Positions 31,597 to 39,714 of a DNA stretch of 64,000 nt are shown here, in pieces. This DNA is from CSP1-5 sp964348275 (GTDB lineage Bacteria > Methylomirabilota > Methylomirabilia > Methylomirabilales > CSP1-5), in NCBI GenBank assembly GCA_964348275.1, contig CAYGBT010000011.1, forward strand, positions 1 to 64,000. Direction: 5' to 3'. Made by a program: the position numbers and the translations under genes. The notes beneath the pieces were generated by a model that was given only the letters and a program-made list of their open reading frames with translations, did not search any database and was not told the origin of the DNA. Each line of letters starts with the position of its first letter. The first letter of the stretch is position 1.

Positions 31597-32568
31597 TCAG
31601 CATCCGGCTACGCACTTGCCACTGTCGTTGAACTCCATCGTTTTACCGCTCAGCGGGAGGTGCACCGGAATTTTAACCGCGTTCTTGAAAGTTTCGGTCT
31701 TGCTGCCCGACAGCAGCTTGCCGTCCTTCGTCGCGACCTCGTTGGCGTGCGAGGCGATTACTGCGTTCGGTTTAACCATCTCGTTTATGACATAGGCCGC
31801 TTCCGTTGGGCCGGTGGTGAACGTGCCACCAATATTGATAACAGCCAGATTAGCCTTGTAGAAACGCCGCACGACGAGATCCTGCTCCGCCGTGACTCCG
31901 GTATCGCCGGATAGATAGACGACAAGCCCATTGGTGAACTGCACCACATAGCCTCCTGGCGGGCCGACATAGGCAGTGAGGCCGTTTGCCTTCAGCGCCT
32001 CGGCATGCTCCTTCTCGAGAAATGCTGGGTTAAGGCCGTTGCTGTGTACTGCGGGGACACTGGCAACGCCAACGCCGCCGACCTTGTACATCGCGCCAAA
32101 GCGCACGACCTGGACCTGCTTGCGGTCGCCGCCCGCGGTTCCGACCTTTCGCGCGAAGAACGCGGCCATTTCACCGCCCAGAAGGAACTTGGCTTTCTTT
32201 GCAACGACAATGTTTACGGTGTTGGAGTCCGGCGTCACCTTGACCGAGAAATCCGGCTTCCCGCAGGTGCCGGCATTGGCGGCCGGTTGATGAACATCGC
32301 CCAGATGGTCACCGTGGACGTGGCTCAGCAGCACGGCGTCGATTTTGCCGAGCCGCGGATCGTTCGGGCCACGTACGGTACGCCCGGGGTCATAGAGGAT
32401 CCGCGTGCCGTCGGGATCTTCCAACACGAGAGCGCGGTCAAGCCTACAGAATTCCCCATCATGGCTTCCCAAAGGGGTGATTTTCACAGTCGCCGCTCCG
32501 GCAGTCTGTGCCATCATGCCGGCGAACCCAACGGATAGTGCCGCCAGAATTACAGATAGTCTCTTCAT
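31597..32568 (-). CDS. Exported metallo-beta-lactamase-fold hydrolase
   Basis: 323 aa from ATG 32568 (AAGGAGAG upstream; a longer frame to 32757 has no support). Signal peptide KRLSVILAALSVGFAGMMAQ, then TAGAA. Metal motif HVHGDHLGD is intact (HxHxDH), with further histidines in AVHSNGLNP and IASHANEV. Resembles the UlaG/L-ascorbate-lactonase-like branch of small-molecule hydrolases, but exported. Substrate unknown. Next gene (32830) is co-directional and also exported, suggesting a shared periplasmic role. Confidence 0.8.
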   Translation of the reverse strand: MKRLSVILAALSVGFAGMMAQTAGAATVKITPLGSHDGEFCRLDRALVLEDPDGTRILYDPGRTVRGPNDPRLGKIDAVLLSHVHGDHLGDVHQPAANAGTCGKPDFSVKVTPDSNTVNIVVAKKAKFLLGGEMAAFFARKVGTAGGDRKQVQVVRFGAMYKVGGVGVASVPAVHSNGLNPAFLEKEHAEALKANGLTAYVGPPGGYVVQFTNGLVVYLSGDTGVTAEQDLVVRRFYKANLAVINIGGTFTTGPTEAAYVINEMVKPNAVIASHANEVATKDGKLLSGSKTETFKNAVKIPVHLPLSGKTMEFNDSGKCVAGC

Positions 32569-32829
32569 CGATCTCTCCTTCGTGTGGTAGGGAAAAGGGT
32601 GTCCAAGTGCTTTTTCGCAGCTTGCCGTCTGGTTTTTTCGAGATCTGCTCCGCGATTCACCGACGAGGTGTCTCCCGCCCTTCGCCTCGATCTGCTTTTG
32701 AAATTCCTCCCTCGCGATCATGCAGCCCCGCAGAAGGAAATTGTTCTCCGACCCCAATTTCTTCCTTATGGCGGCGCAAGATCAACGTCAAGAATTACGT
32801 ATGGTGTCCCCGGAATTCCTGTTCAATTG

Positions 32830-33504
32830 TCAGGGGTTGGTACGGGGCTTGGCGAATTCGGCGGCAAGCCGGGCCCACTCCTTCGGCGATACTCGCGCTC
32901 GCGCCGAGAACCCCCCGTTGCCGTCCAGGGCGAATACGATGACCTCGGCCTCCCCGGGGTATTCGCCGGTGGCGGTGCGGAGCACGTTGCCGTGCGCCAC
33001 TAAGACCGTGTTGGTGCCCGCCTCCGGGGGCAGCGACAGCCACCGGCGAGTGCGCGTGGCGACGGCCGATTCGCCCCCGAAAAATTCGGCCACCCGCATG
33101 TTGATAATATCGGTCGTGGTCTCCACGGGCCCGAGCGCCATCGCGCGCGCTGTCTCCACCGTGCGACAGTACGGGCTCGCCAGCACCCGCCCCACGGGAA
33201 TACCGAGCCCGCGGATCGCCTCCCCGATGCGGCGGGCGGTCTCGCGGCCGGCCGGGGTGAGCTGGCGCATCTTCTTCGGATCGCAGCTCACCCAGTCGCC
33301 CGCCCCGACCACATGGTCGTTCGTCGCCCAGTCGGTGGCCGCGTGGCGAAAGTAGAGATTGTATCCGCCCGCGCGCAACGCATCAACGAGCGCCTCTCCC
33401 ACAAGGTGCGCCTTGTCTTGGGCCGCGGCAACATCGAGGAGGGCGAGCGCCCCCAGCAGAAGGGCAGCGGCGGCGCACGCCACGGAACGCTTGAGTCTAT
33501 CCAT
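32830..33504 (-). CDS. Exported histidine-phosphatase-superfamily protein
   Basis: 224 aa from ATG 33504 (GAGGGGAA upstream). Signal peptide RSVACAAAALLLGALALLDV, then AAA. The core shows YFRHAATDW (RHA in place of the usual RHG), TPAGRETARRIGEAIR, SPYCRTVETARAMAL and VLVAHGNVLR with the second catalytic His. Typical of exported branch-1-like histidine phosphatases found widely in proteobacteria; substrate unknown. An upstream extension to 33645 lacks a ribosome site. Confidence 0.82.
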   Translation of the reverse strand: MDRLKRSVACAAAALLLGALALLDVAAAQDKAHLVGEALVDALRAGGYNLYFRHAATDWATNDHVVGAGDWVSCDPKKMRQLTPAGRETARRIGEAIRGLGIPVGRVLASPYCRTVETARAMALGPVETTTDIINMRVAEFFGGESAVATRTRRWLSLPPEAGTNTVLVAHGNVLRTATGEYPGEAEVIVFALDGNGGFSARARVSPKEWARLAAEFAKPRTNP

Positions 33505-33795
33505 TTCGTGTATTCCCCTCGTCAGGGTAAGACCCGAGTACTTCTCCGCGGCTCGCCGACCCGGTCTTTCGCGGTCGGCCGCGCGACTCACAGACCAAAC
33601 GTCTCCGCAACCGAGGCCGTCCCCAGAAGGACGACAAAAAATCAATCTGTCCCCATTTTCGTTAACCGAGTTTGCATCGACCGGGTACGTTATGTGGTTC
33701 GAATCAATCTCCGCAGATGTGAGTGCGCTATCTAGAGGGGTCCATCCGACGGCAATGCAAGACCGGACCCCGCGCCTCCAGTGATCTTCATTCGT

Positions 33796-35106
33796 TTAAC
33801 CGATAGATACGCTTAGCCTCTCATACCCAATTTTGCGAGCCAGATCTTTTTCCAGGGAAGACAGCAACTCGTTCGCACCCTCACGTTGTATTCGGGTACG
33901 TTGCTCAAACACCAATGGTGCATTCGACTGACCTGAAAAGTTCTCAGAAACAACAAAGCTGTCTGTTCCCAGAACAAATCGATCTGGGTACTGCTTAAAG
34001 ACTTTTATCCAGGAATAATTCATTCCAGTTTTTGGATGCCACACCGGATCGGTGTCTGGTTTGTTGACTGTTCTAATGCTGAAGAACAAATTAGGGTGCT
34101 TATCAAGCATTTTTTGTACCAGTTTCGACGTATACCAGCCAACAGGATCGGAACCTGCATGCGCCCAAACGAATATTGCATTTCGATTATGGGAGAGAAG
34201 TCGTTCGAAGGCTGTTATGTTTTCTTTCAGTATCGGTGGATTGTTTGGTGAAGTAAGATGTGAGGGTGTCTTAACATCTTTTGGTATGGGATCAAAATGC
34301 ATATCAATAGGTACATTATGCTCCGCTGCTATATCCGCAAGTAGTAGAAGTAATGGGTGATCAGTAGGTACCCATTCATAGCCGTGGCTAGGATTGAGCG
34401 ATACATGGTGTGCAGCAATTTCACCAAAACCTTTTGCACCGCTTGCAATTATTTTTTCTGCTGTCTCCTTGAATCTGTTTCGCAGCTCGTCTGATACCAC
34501 AGACGAATGGCCAGCGGCTTGTATCATTGGATTCAATGTGCCGCCGCCACCCATGATTATGATTCGAGAACCATACTTATCTGCTAGACCTGAGATGGAT
34601 TCGACATCAAAGTTCTGGCGGGGTCGTGGAGGCGGCATCGCGATTATCTTTCCTATTCCCACTTCATCCATAATTTTTATTGCCCTTTGTGCGGCTTTAT
34701 CAAATCCGTCAAGGTCTCCCTTATTGGCAATAAGATGGAAGTGAACATCTATCCAACCTTCTTTTTCTTGCGGCTTGTTATTATCATCGGCTGATGCCCC
34801 CATAGGCGGAGCCGGTGGGGCCCCACCAAGCTGGCACCCAGCCTGTGTCTCGCGAAAATCCTTTATCTCTTCAAGAGTAACGTAGCCATCATTGTGTGCA
34901 TCAATGCGCCGGAAGACGTGCGGGGGTTGCATCCACTCATCAGCACTAATACGGCCGTCGCCGTCATTATCCATTCTGTTTATGACCATCTGGGGCGGCG
35001 GTTCGGCCCAGATTAGATCCACACATAGAAAGCATGCGAGCATGACGGTCCCGATATAAAATGATCTTCTAAGTAAATGTATGCTTGCGATGTTCATCAT
35101 TCTCAT
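33796..35106 (-). CDS. Exported EF-hand plus amidohydrolase protein
   Basis: 436 aa from ATG 35106 (also ATGs at 35100, 35097). Signal peptide SFYIGTVMLACFLCVDLIWA. Two EF-hands, DNDGDGRISADEW and DAHNDGYVTLEEI, follow directly, then an amidohydrolase-2-type TIM barrel with WIDVHFHL (HxH), AAHHVSLNP, DMHFDP, WAHAG and GTDSF. Such barrels hydrolyse or decarboxylate small ring compounds; the natural substrate is unknown and calcium sensitivity is inferred. Base composition is visibly more AT-rich than its neighbours, suggesting transfer. Its leader carries the element at 35145-35190, shared with the collagen-like gene. Confidence 0.78.
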   Translation of the reverse strand: MRMMNIASIHLLRRSFYIGTVMLACFLCVDLIWAEPPPQMVINRMDNDGDGRISADEWMQPPHVFRRIDAHNDGYVTLEEIKDFRETQAGCQLGGAPPAPPMGASADDNNKPQEKEGWIDVHFHLIANKGDLDGFDKAAQRAIKIMDEVGIGKIIAMPPPRPRQNFDVESISGLADKYGSRIIIMGGGGTLNPMIQAAGHSSVVSDELRNRFKETAEKIIASGAKGFGEIAAHHVSLNPSHGYEWVPTDHPLLLLLADIAAEHNVPIDMHFDPIPKDVKTPSHLTSPNNPPILKENITAFERLLSHNRNAIFVWAHAGSDPVGWYTSKLVQKMLDKHPNLFFSIRTVNKPDTDPVWHPKTGMNYSWIKVFKQYPDRFVLGTDSFVVSENFSGQSNAPLVFEQRTRIQREGANELLSSLEKDLARKIGYERLSVSIG

Positions 35107-35488
35107 CCGGACATCGGCTCCGTGGAACGGATAAGACCTAAGGATAAGAACTCCCTTGTGGACGGCAGCAGGGTAACGAGGCAGGCGCTTGGTTGTTGAG
35201 AGGAAGATTTTCTTGAACTCCGCATCTCTGGCTGTAAAACAAAGCACCCCTCCCAGGCCATGCTCCGCGTGAAAGGGGGTTTGAATTTGGTGTTGCGCCG
35301 TCGACTGTGGCTGAAGGTGGCCGGGGGCTATAATTGATGTCCCGGTTCATGTAACTACCTCTATGACTTATATGACTTATTGGCTCTGCCACTCGAAGTG
35401 TCGCCCCGAGGTGCATCCCTCTTACGCTGTATGTGTGCCGCATGTCAAGAAAAAAGATGACATTTATCATAACACACTATGCCAACGG
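35107..35488. other. Leader region and gap between EF-hand gene and pqqD-like gene
   Basis: No gene. It includes the leader repeat (35145-35190, own entry) and TATAAT on the minus strand within gccATAATTG-like sequence at about 35328-35334 (GGGGGCTATAATTGATG on plus, whose complement is ATTATAGCC), not clearly a promoter. Confidence 0.35.
35145..35190 (-). repeat. Conserved leader element, copy 1
   Basis: On the minus strand: AAGCGCCTGCCTCGTTACCC then TGCTGCCGTCCACAAGGGAG and TTCTTAT. About 80% identical to copy 2 at 37283-37330, in the same position (20-40 nt upstream of a start codon). Unknown regulatory or structural role. Confidence 0.7.
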
Positions 35489-35962
35489 TCATCTTTTTGA
35501 GAGCTTGAACTGGCACGAGAGAGCACATGAGATGCAGGGTTGCTTGACACCGGAATGGGACACTGATAGGACAAGCTCAGAAAAGAAAAGGTGACAGGCT
35601 GCTTTTCCGAAAGTCTTGCTCTTCGCCACCCGGTTAGGATCAGAGCGGAGCATGGATGGAAAATGGGGATAGATTTTTTTTGTTGTCGCGGAAACAATCA
35701 AGGATCTGGAAAGCATTTTCCGCAGAATCCCGGAGACGTCCTCGGTTACCTGCTGCAGTGAGACATCCGGGAAGGCTTGATGGACAGTCTCAATCACGTC
35801 CTCCTCGGTAACGGGCTCGGCGACCATCTGCCAGATTGCCGAGCCAAGCTCATTCAGATAGAACACGGTTTCCGACTGCGCATCGACAAGGAACAGCGAC
35901 CCGTCAAGTTCACGCTGTACGATCCCGGGTGTTCGGGTATAGCAGATATCAGCCTGCAGCAC
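35489..35962 (-). CDS. PqqD-family protein (RiPP recognition element type)
   Basis: 157 aa. Residues 5-92 are a PqqD fold: TPGIVQRELDGSLFLVDAQS, VFYLNELGSAIWQMV and a winged-helix end. PqqD proteins hold leader peptides for modifying enzymes. The 65-residue C-terminal tail (HPHFPSMLRS-like, ending CISCALSCQFKLSKR) is Cys-containing and not part of the domain. It overlaps the HprK-related kinase gene by 14 nt, the pairing of HPr-rel-A-like systems, whose chemistry is not established. The first gene of the set is probably the collagen-like peptide at 37261. Confidence 0.75.
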   Translation of the reverse strand: MLQADICYTRTPGIVQRELDGSLFLVDAQSETVFYLNELGSAIWQMVAEPVTEEDVIETVHQAFPDVSLQQVTEDVSGILRKMLSRSLIVSATTKKIYPHFPSMLRSDPNRVAKSKTFGKAACHLFFSELVLSVSHSGVKQPCISCALSCQFKLSKR

Positions 35963-36863
35963 GGCTTATGACTTCCTCCCGGACTTTTTCGATTGCTATG
36001 CGATCACGGCCTTCGGGTAAACCGAAGGCGTCAATCAACAGATCTGCCGCCTCCTGTAAGGTCTCGTAACGCAGACGATAACACGGTGCGTTTGTTACAA
36101 CTGCATACAAACATTCTACTATGTCCAGGGCTGGATTCTGACGCGCGAAGTTCCTTAAGATGACGTCTTTGAGCATGTGCCCGCGATCCGTTTCCACCAG
36201 AGCCGGCGCTTCCCCGGACCCCCATTCCAGAACCACAATCCCGCGAATCGGTGCGGTCTCCTCCAAGGGGGCATGCTCACTTCTTTTTAACTTAACGTAT
36301 TGATAGCGCGCGCTGCCGGGGCCCCTTCTGCGGTCGATATATTCTCGAAAATGCCGGTCTGCACTCTGCGGCAAAGGCAGACGCAACCTAGGCAGGATTC
36401 CCAGGGCCATTCCCGTATGATCGGATTTCCGGATCGGCAATACATCATCCGCATAGAGCTTGCCACCACAGGAGGCGAGCTTGACCGATAGGATACTCTT
36501 ACCAGCCCGATAAGTGCTCGGAAAAATCACCAACCCGCCCCTAAACTCAACGGCGGCACAGTGCAGGCAGAGGAGATCCGGGTGATCCGCCACATAGGCG
36601 TGAACGAGATCAACGATCAAATCGCAGACCGCGTCAACCGGATCACGGAACACGATGGGTTTCTCCAACCACTCCGAGTCGCGCTTGTATCCCTTCCTAC
36701 TCGATGAAAGACGGATCTGCGGGGTGATGCCCTCGGGAAGACGCACTTCTTCGATGCGCCAATCACGAAGTGTCTCCGCCATTACGAGCAGCATGTCCTC
36801 ACAGCCTTCGGTCGCAATGGGGCGTGACAGTCCTGTGATCGAAAGAAACCTTTTCATCACCAT
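35949..36863 (-). CDS. HprK-related kinase-like protein
   Basis: 304 aa. The domain from about 90 on resembles HPr kinase/phosphorylase: LHCAAVEFRGGLVIFPSTYR leads into the nucleotide loop STYRAGKS (116-123) and YADDVLPI (137-144). The first Gly of the classical Walker A is replaced by Ser, and no HPr gene is nearby. Such HprK-like proteins accompany PqqD-like proteins in peptide-modification or unknown HPr-rel-A-type loci. Starts ATG 36863, 16 nt downstream of a terminator that ends the collagen-like gene, so expression may depend on read-through. Confidence 0.72.
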   Translation of the reverse strand: MVMKRFLSITGLSRPIATEGCEDMLLVMAETLRDWRIEEVRLPEGITPQIRLSSSRKGYKRDSEWLEKPIVFRDPVDAVCDLIVDLVHAYVADHPDLLCLHCAAVEFRGGLVIFPSTYRAGKSILSVKLASCGGKLYADDVLPIRKSDHTGMALGILPRLRLPLPQSADRHFREYIDRRRGPGSARYQYVKLKRSEHAPLEETAPIRGIVVLEWGSGEAPALVETDRGHMLKDVILRNFARQNPALDIVECLYAVVTNAPCYRLRYETLQEAADLLIDAFGLPEGRDRIAIEKVREEVISRAAG

Positions 36864-36878
36864 CAGATGCTATGCCAA

Positions 36879-36908
36879 TAAAAAGGGGCCTGCGTACAGG
36901 CAGGCCCC
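36879..36908 (-). terminator. Terminator between collagen-like gene and kinase gene
   Basis: Minus strand GGGGCCTGCCTGTACGCAGG / CCCC: stem GGGGCCTGC-CTGTAC-GCAGGCCCC of 9 bp, followed by TTTTTAT. Strong intrinsic terminator; it lies inside the three-gene set and would set a high peptide-to-enzyme ratio. Confidence 0.85.
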
Positions 36909-36942
36909 AGAATGACTACCACCAGAAGGGAAGTCAATCCGT

Positions 36943-37261
36943 TCAGACGTTACCGGCCGACCCCTTGTTGCCGGGCTCGGTGGGGCCGGTTGCGCCGGTC
37001 GCCCCTGTGGCGCCCGTCGCGCCGGGTTCCACCTGTGACGCCAGTTGCGCCGGTAGCACCAGTCGCGCCCGTGCCGCCGGTTCCACCAGTTCCACCTGTG
37101 CCACCGGCACCACCGCTGGCACGTGCTTCACTCAGCGTCAGCAGTACAGGGGCGGCATATATTGTGACCGCATAGAGACCGAGCCTCGCCAGGGCCTTGC
37201 GGCGGCTTGGATCCAAGGGTTCCTCTCCACTTCGTATCTTTTCATCACGAACTATTCTCAT
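36943..37261 (-). pseudogene. Collagen-like Tat-type peptide gene interrupted by a frameshift
   Basis: ATG 37261 with GGAGGG upstream. The product begins MRIVRDEKIRSGEEPLDP, has a twin-arginine-type signal SRRKALARLGLYAVTIYAAP and cleaves near ARA-S, then runs G-x-T collagen-like triplets (GGTGGTGGTGATGATGATGV). The frame then leaves the triplets at about 37029-37033. Removing one G there restores GVTGEPGATGATGATG and ends PTEPGNKGSAGNV at TGA 36943 (total about 105 aa). As written the frame ends at 36950 after Arg-rich sequence. It may be a sequencing error, a true mutation or slippage. Likely the substrate or scaffold of the adjacent PqqD/HprK pair. Confidence 0.7.
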
Positions 37262-37282
37262 GTTGCTACCCTCCATAAACGG

Positions 37283-37330
37283 CTAAGAGCTCCCTTTTGG
37301 ATGGCGACAGGGCAACGAGGCCAGGCGCTT
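37283..37330 (-). repeat. Conserved leader element, copy 2
   Basis: On the minus strand: AAGCGCCTGGCCTCGTTGCC then CTGTCGCCATCCAAAAGGGA and GCTCTTAG, ending 16 nt before the SD of the collagen-like gene. A TTGACA lies just upstream (CCCTTGACAGGAAGCG). See copy 1. Confidence 0.7.
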
Positions 37331-37587
37331 CCTGTCAAGGGAAAAGGGAAAAGGATACCACAAGATACAGCGGTTATGGGAAAGGTACCCCAAGACATGG
37401 ACAGTGGGCAGGACGCGGGCGTTCGGCGGATTATAGGAGCCGTGTGGGTCAGTAATTGAACTTATCCCCTTTTCCCCCTTTTCCCCCCGGACCTCCCGCA
37501 AGACAAGCGCATTTCATCTTCGAACAATCGAGCAATGGAGCATTTCGCCTGCAAAATCACTCTATTGTTCCACTGCTCCATTGCTCC

Positions 37588-37616
37588 AAAGTAAACGCAC
37601 GTTGTGCGTTTACTTT
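37588..37616. terminator. 13-bp perfect hairpin at the end of amrS
   Basis: AAAGTAAACGCAC-GTT-GTGCGTTTACTTT, a perfect inverted repeat overlapping the amrS stop codon. Reading minus it ends in an AAAGT/ACTTT arm, so it can serve as a bidirectional terminator. The same hairpin with loop TAG ends the ppiD-like gene at 53156, and both copies are followed by CAATGGAGCA-type repeats. Confidence 0.65.
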
Positions 37617-38691
37617 ACGACCAGATGCCGGGGATTTTGGTGTGGCAGGAGGGGCAGGTCCCGTCAGCGGTCACGTGGTTTTGGACGACGTGAAAGCCGA
37701 CGCGGGCGATGAGCAGGGCCTGGCAGGTGGGGCAGAAGGTGTTTTCGTACTTCGAGACTCGACCGGGGAGGTTGCCGGCATAGACGTAGCGAAGCCCGGC
37801 CGCCTCGCCGATCCGCGCGGCTCGGAGCAGGGTGAACGGGGGGGTATTATCCGGCTCGGTCATCTTGTAGTCTTTGTGAAACGCGGTGACGTGCCACGGA
37901 ATGTCAGGGGAGATTGAGACCAAAAACTCTGCCGCTTTCTGCATTTCGTCCTCCGATTCGTTCCAGCCGGGGACGATGAGGGTCACCACCTCCATCCAAA
38001 ATCCCATATCGTGGACCATCTGGATCGTCTCGAGGACGCGCTCGAGGACGCCTCCCAGATACCGGTAGTTCTTCTGTGACATCGACTTGAGATCAATTTT
38101 ATATCCGTCACACCACGGCCTGAGATACTTGAGGACTTGCTCGGTGGCGTTGCCATTGCTGATGAAGCAGGTCTTCAGTCCCGCCGCCTTGGCCTCTTGA
38201 AAGATCGCCACCGCCCATTCGGCGGTGATCAGCGGCTCGTTGTACGAGCTGCCCACCACTTGCGCCCCGGAGCGGAGCGCGAGGCCGACCAGGGTCTTCG
38301 GGGTGATCGGATCCGGCCGCGATCCGGCTGCCGGGTCGCGAAGGGCCTGCGAGGTCAGCCAGTTCTGGCAATACGGGCAGTGATAGTCACACCCGAGCAT
38401 CCCAAAGGTGAGGGTATTCGACCCAGGCAAGAAGTGGTAGAAGGGCTTCTTCTCGGTGGGATCGCACTGCAGAGCGGCGACGTAACCCCACGGCACGTAG
38501 AGGGTCCCTTCCTTGTTGAACCGGACCTTGCAGATTCCTCGCCGGCCATCCCGGATGAGGCAGCGGTGGCCGCACGCGTAGCAACGCAGCTCGTTTTCAG
38601 GAAGCCGCTCGCAGAGTTCCCCCTCCACCGTCTGCCGGTCCAGGACATTGGCTAAGGGGAGACCCTCGAGATCTTGAGGCTTCAGCGCCAT
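37615..38691 (-). CDS. amrS: AmmeMemoRadiSam-system radical SAM enzyme
   Basis: 358 aa. Radical-SAM cluster Cys101, Cys105 and Cys108 in GCDYHCPYCQN; N-terminal extra Cys (CYACGHRC, about 37-44, and GICK); C-terminal CPTCQ and CPSCH. KPFYHFLPGS upstream of the cluster and SYNEPLI after it are family marks. The family (AmrS) usually occurs with AMMECR1 (AmrA) and Memo (AmrB) proteins; neither is adjacent. Recent work on the system shows peptide/amino-acid or lipid-linked radical chemistry in some members; the substrate here is unknown. Ends with the perfect hairpin terminator. Confidence 0.88.
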   Translation of the reverse strand: MALKPQDLEGLPLANVLDRQTVEGELCERLPENELRCYACGHRCLIRDGRRGICKVRFNKEGTLYVPWGYVAALQCDPTEKKPFYHFLPGSNTLTFGMLGCDYHCPYCQNWLTSQALRDPAAGSRPDPITPKTLVGLALRSGAQVVGSSYNEPLITAEWAVAIFQEAKAAGLKTCFISNGNATEQVLKYLRPWCDGYKIDLKSMSQKNYRYLGGVLERVLETIQMVHDMGFWMEVVTLIVPGWNESEDEMQKAAEFLVSISPDIPWHVTAFHKDYKMTEPDNTPPFTLLRAARIGEAAGLRYVYAGNLPGRVSKYENTFCPTCQALLIARVGFHVVQNHVTADGTCPSCHTKIPGIWS

Positions 38692-38745
38692 CCCGTCACC
38701 TGATAAATCATCCTATCATAAATTTACTGCTGGAGGCGTGGGCCT

Positions 38746-39711
38746 TCAAGCCTGACCGCCTGCGTGATCGTGCTGAAGCTGAACCGAGGAATCAAAGCCC
38801 AGGGAGCGCAAGATCTCTTGAAAGTCGCGCGGGAGCGGAGCCGTGCTGTCCACCTGGACCCCCGTACGGGGATGGGTAAATCCGAGCTTCCAGGCATGCA
38901 GGAGCTGGTGTGCCACCTTCAACCGCGATTTACGCTCCCGCCGCCCGCCGTAGAGCTTATCCCCGACGACGGGGTGGCCGATAGCCGCCAGGTGGACCCG
39001 GATCTGGTGCGTTCGGCCAGTGGTCGGCATGACTTCCACGAGACTGCAGTCCGGGGTCGACCGAATAACTCGAAAGGTCGTCTCCGTCTCGCGTCCCTTA
39101 CGCGTCCGCACCCCCATCCGCTTCCTCTCATGCTCTCGCCGCCCAATAGGGAAGGTGATCCTCCCCTGGGCTGGCCGAACCAGCCCGTGAACCAAGGCCA
39201 CGTAGGTCTTCTTCACTTGGCGGTGCTCAAACTGCCGGGTCAGGGTTTGATGAGCCGATTCCGTCTTAGCCACCACCAGGCATCCCGAAGTCTCTTTATC
39301 CAGCCGGTGGACAATGCCGGGTCGCTGCATCCCACCGATCCCGGTGAGGCCGGGGCAGTGATGAAGAAGGGCGTTGACAAGCGTTCCACGCTCACGCCCT
39401 GCGCCAGGATGGACAATCAAGCCCGGAGGTTTATTCACCACCAGGACGTCCGGGTCTTCGTACAGGAGATCGAGAGGGATCGGCTCCGGCTCAATCCCCG
39501 AGGGCGCGGGGGGAGGCAGCATCACGACGATCCGGTCCCGGGGCCTGACTCGATAACTCGCCTTTTGGGGGCGGTCGCCGATCCGAACCCGCCCCTGATG
39601 GATCAGACGCTGAACCGCTGCCCGGGAGAGGTCACTTGATTGAACCAAGAATTGGTCCAGACGGCGCCCGACCTCCCGGGGGGGAACCGCGTACGTCCGG
39701 ATCTCCACCAC
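38746..39711 (-). CDS. rluD: RluA-family pseudouridine synthase (RluD-like)
   Basis: 321 aa. N-terminal S4 RNA-binding domain (REVGRRLDQFLVQSSDLSRA, about 12-75), then the RluA catalytic domain with HRLDKETSG, whose Asp is the nucleophile, KKTYVALVHG and PTTGRTHQIRVHL. It isomerises uridines in 23S rRNA helix 69 if it is RluD proper; RluC/RluA targets are possible. It lies 3 nt downstream of lspA and is probably co-transcribed, a common pair. Confidence 0.88.
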   Translation of the reverse strand: MVEIRTYAVPPREVGRRLDQFLVQSSDLSRAAVQRLIHQGRVRIGDRPQKASYRVRPRDRIVVMLPPPAPSGIEPEPIPLDLLYEDPDVLVVNKPPGLIVHPGAGRERGTLVNALLHHCPGLTGIGGMQRPGIVHRLDKETSGCLVVAKTESAHQTLTRQFEHRQVKKTYVALVHGLVRPAQGRITFPIGRREHERKRMGVRTRKGRETETTFRVIRSTPDCSLVEVMPTTGRTHQIRVHLAAIGHPVVGDKLYGGRRERKSRLKVAHQLLHAWKLGFTHPRTGVQVDSTAPLPRDFQEILRSLGFDSSVQLQHDHAGGQA

Positions 39712-39714
39712 AGG

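Noticed and set aside
33680..33720. Possible tRNA (GGTTCGAATC)
   Set aside because: No acceptor stem or anticodon arm can be built around the T-loop-like sequence.
35145..37330. Leader elements as a c-di-GMP (GEMM-I) riboswitch
   Set aside because: GTTACC/GTTGCC resembles its 3' strand, but the conserved GGCAAACC and GACGCAAAGCC parts are absent upstream in both copies.
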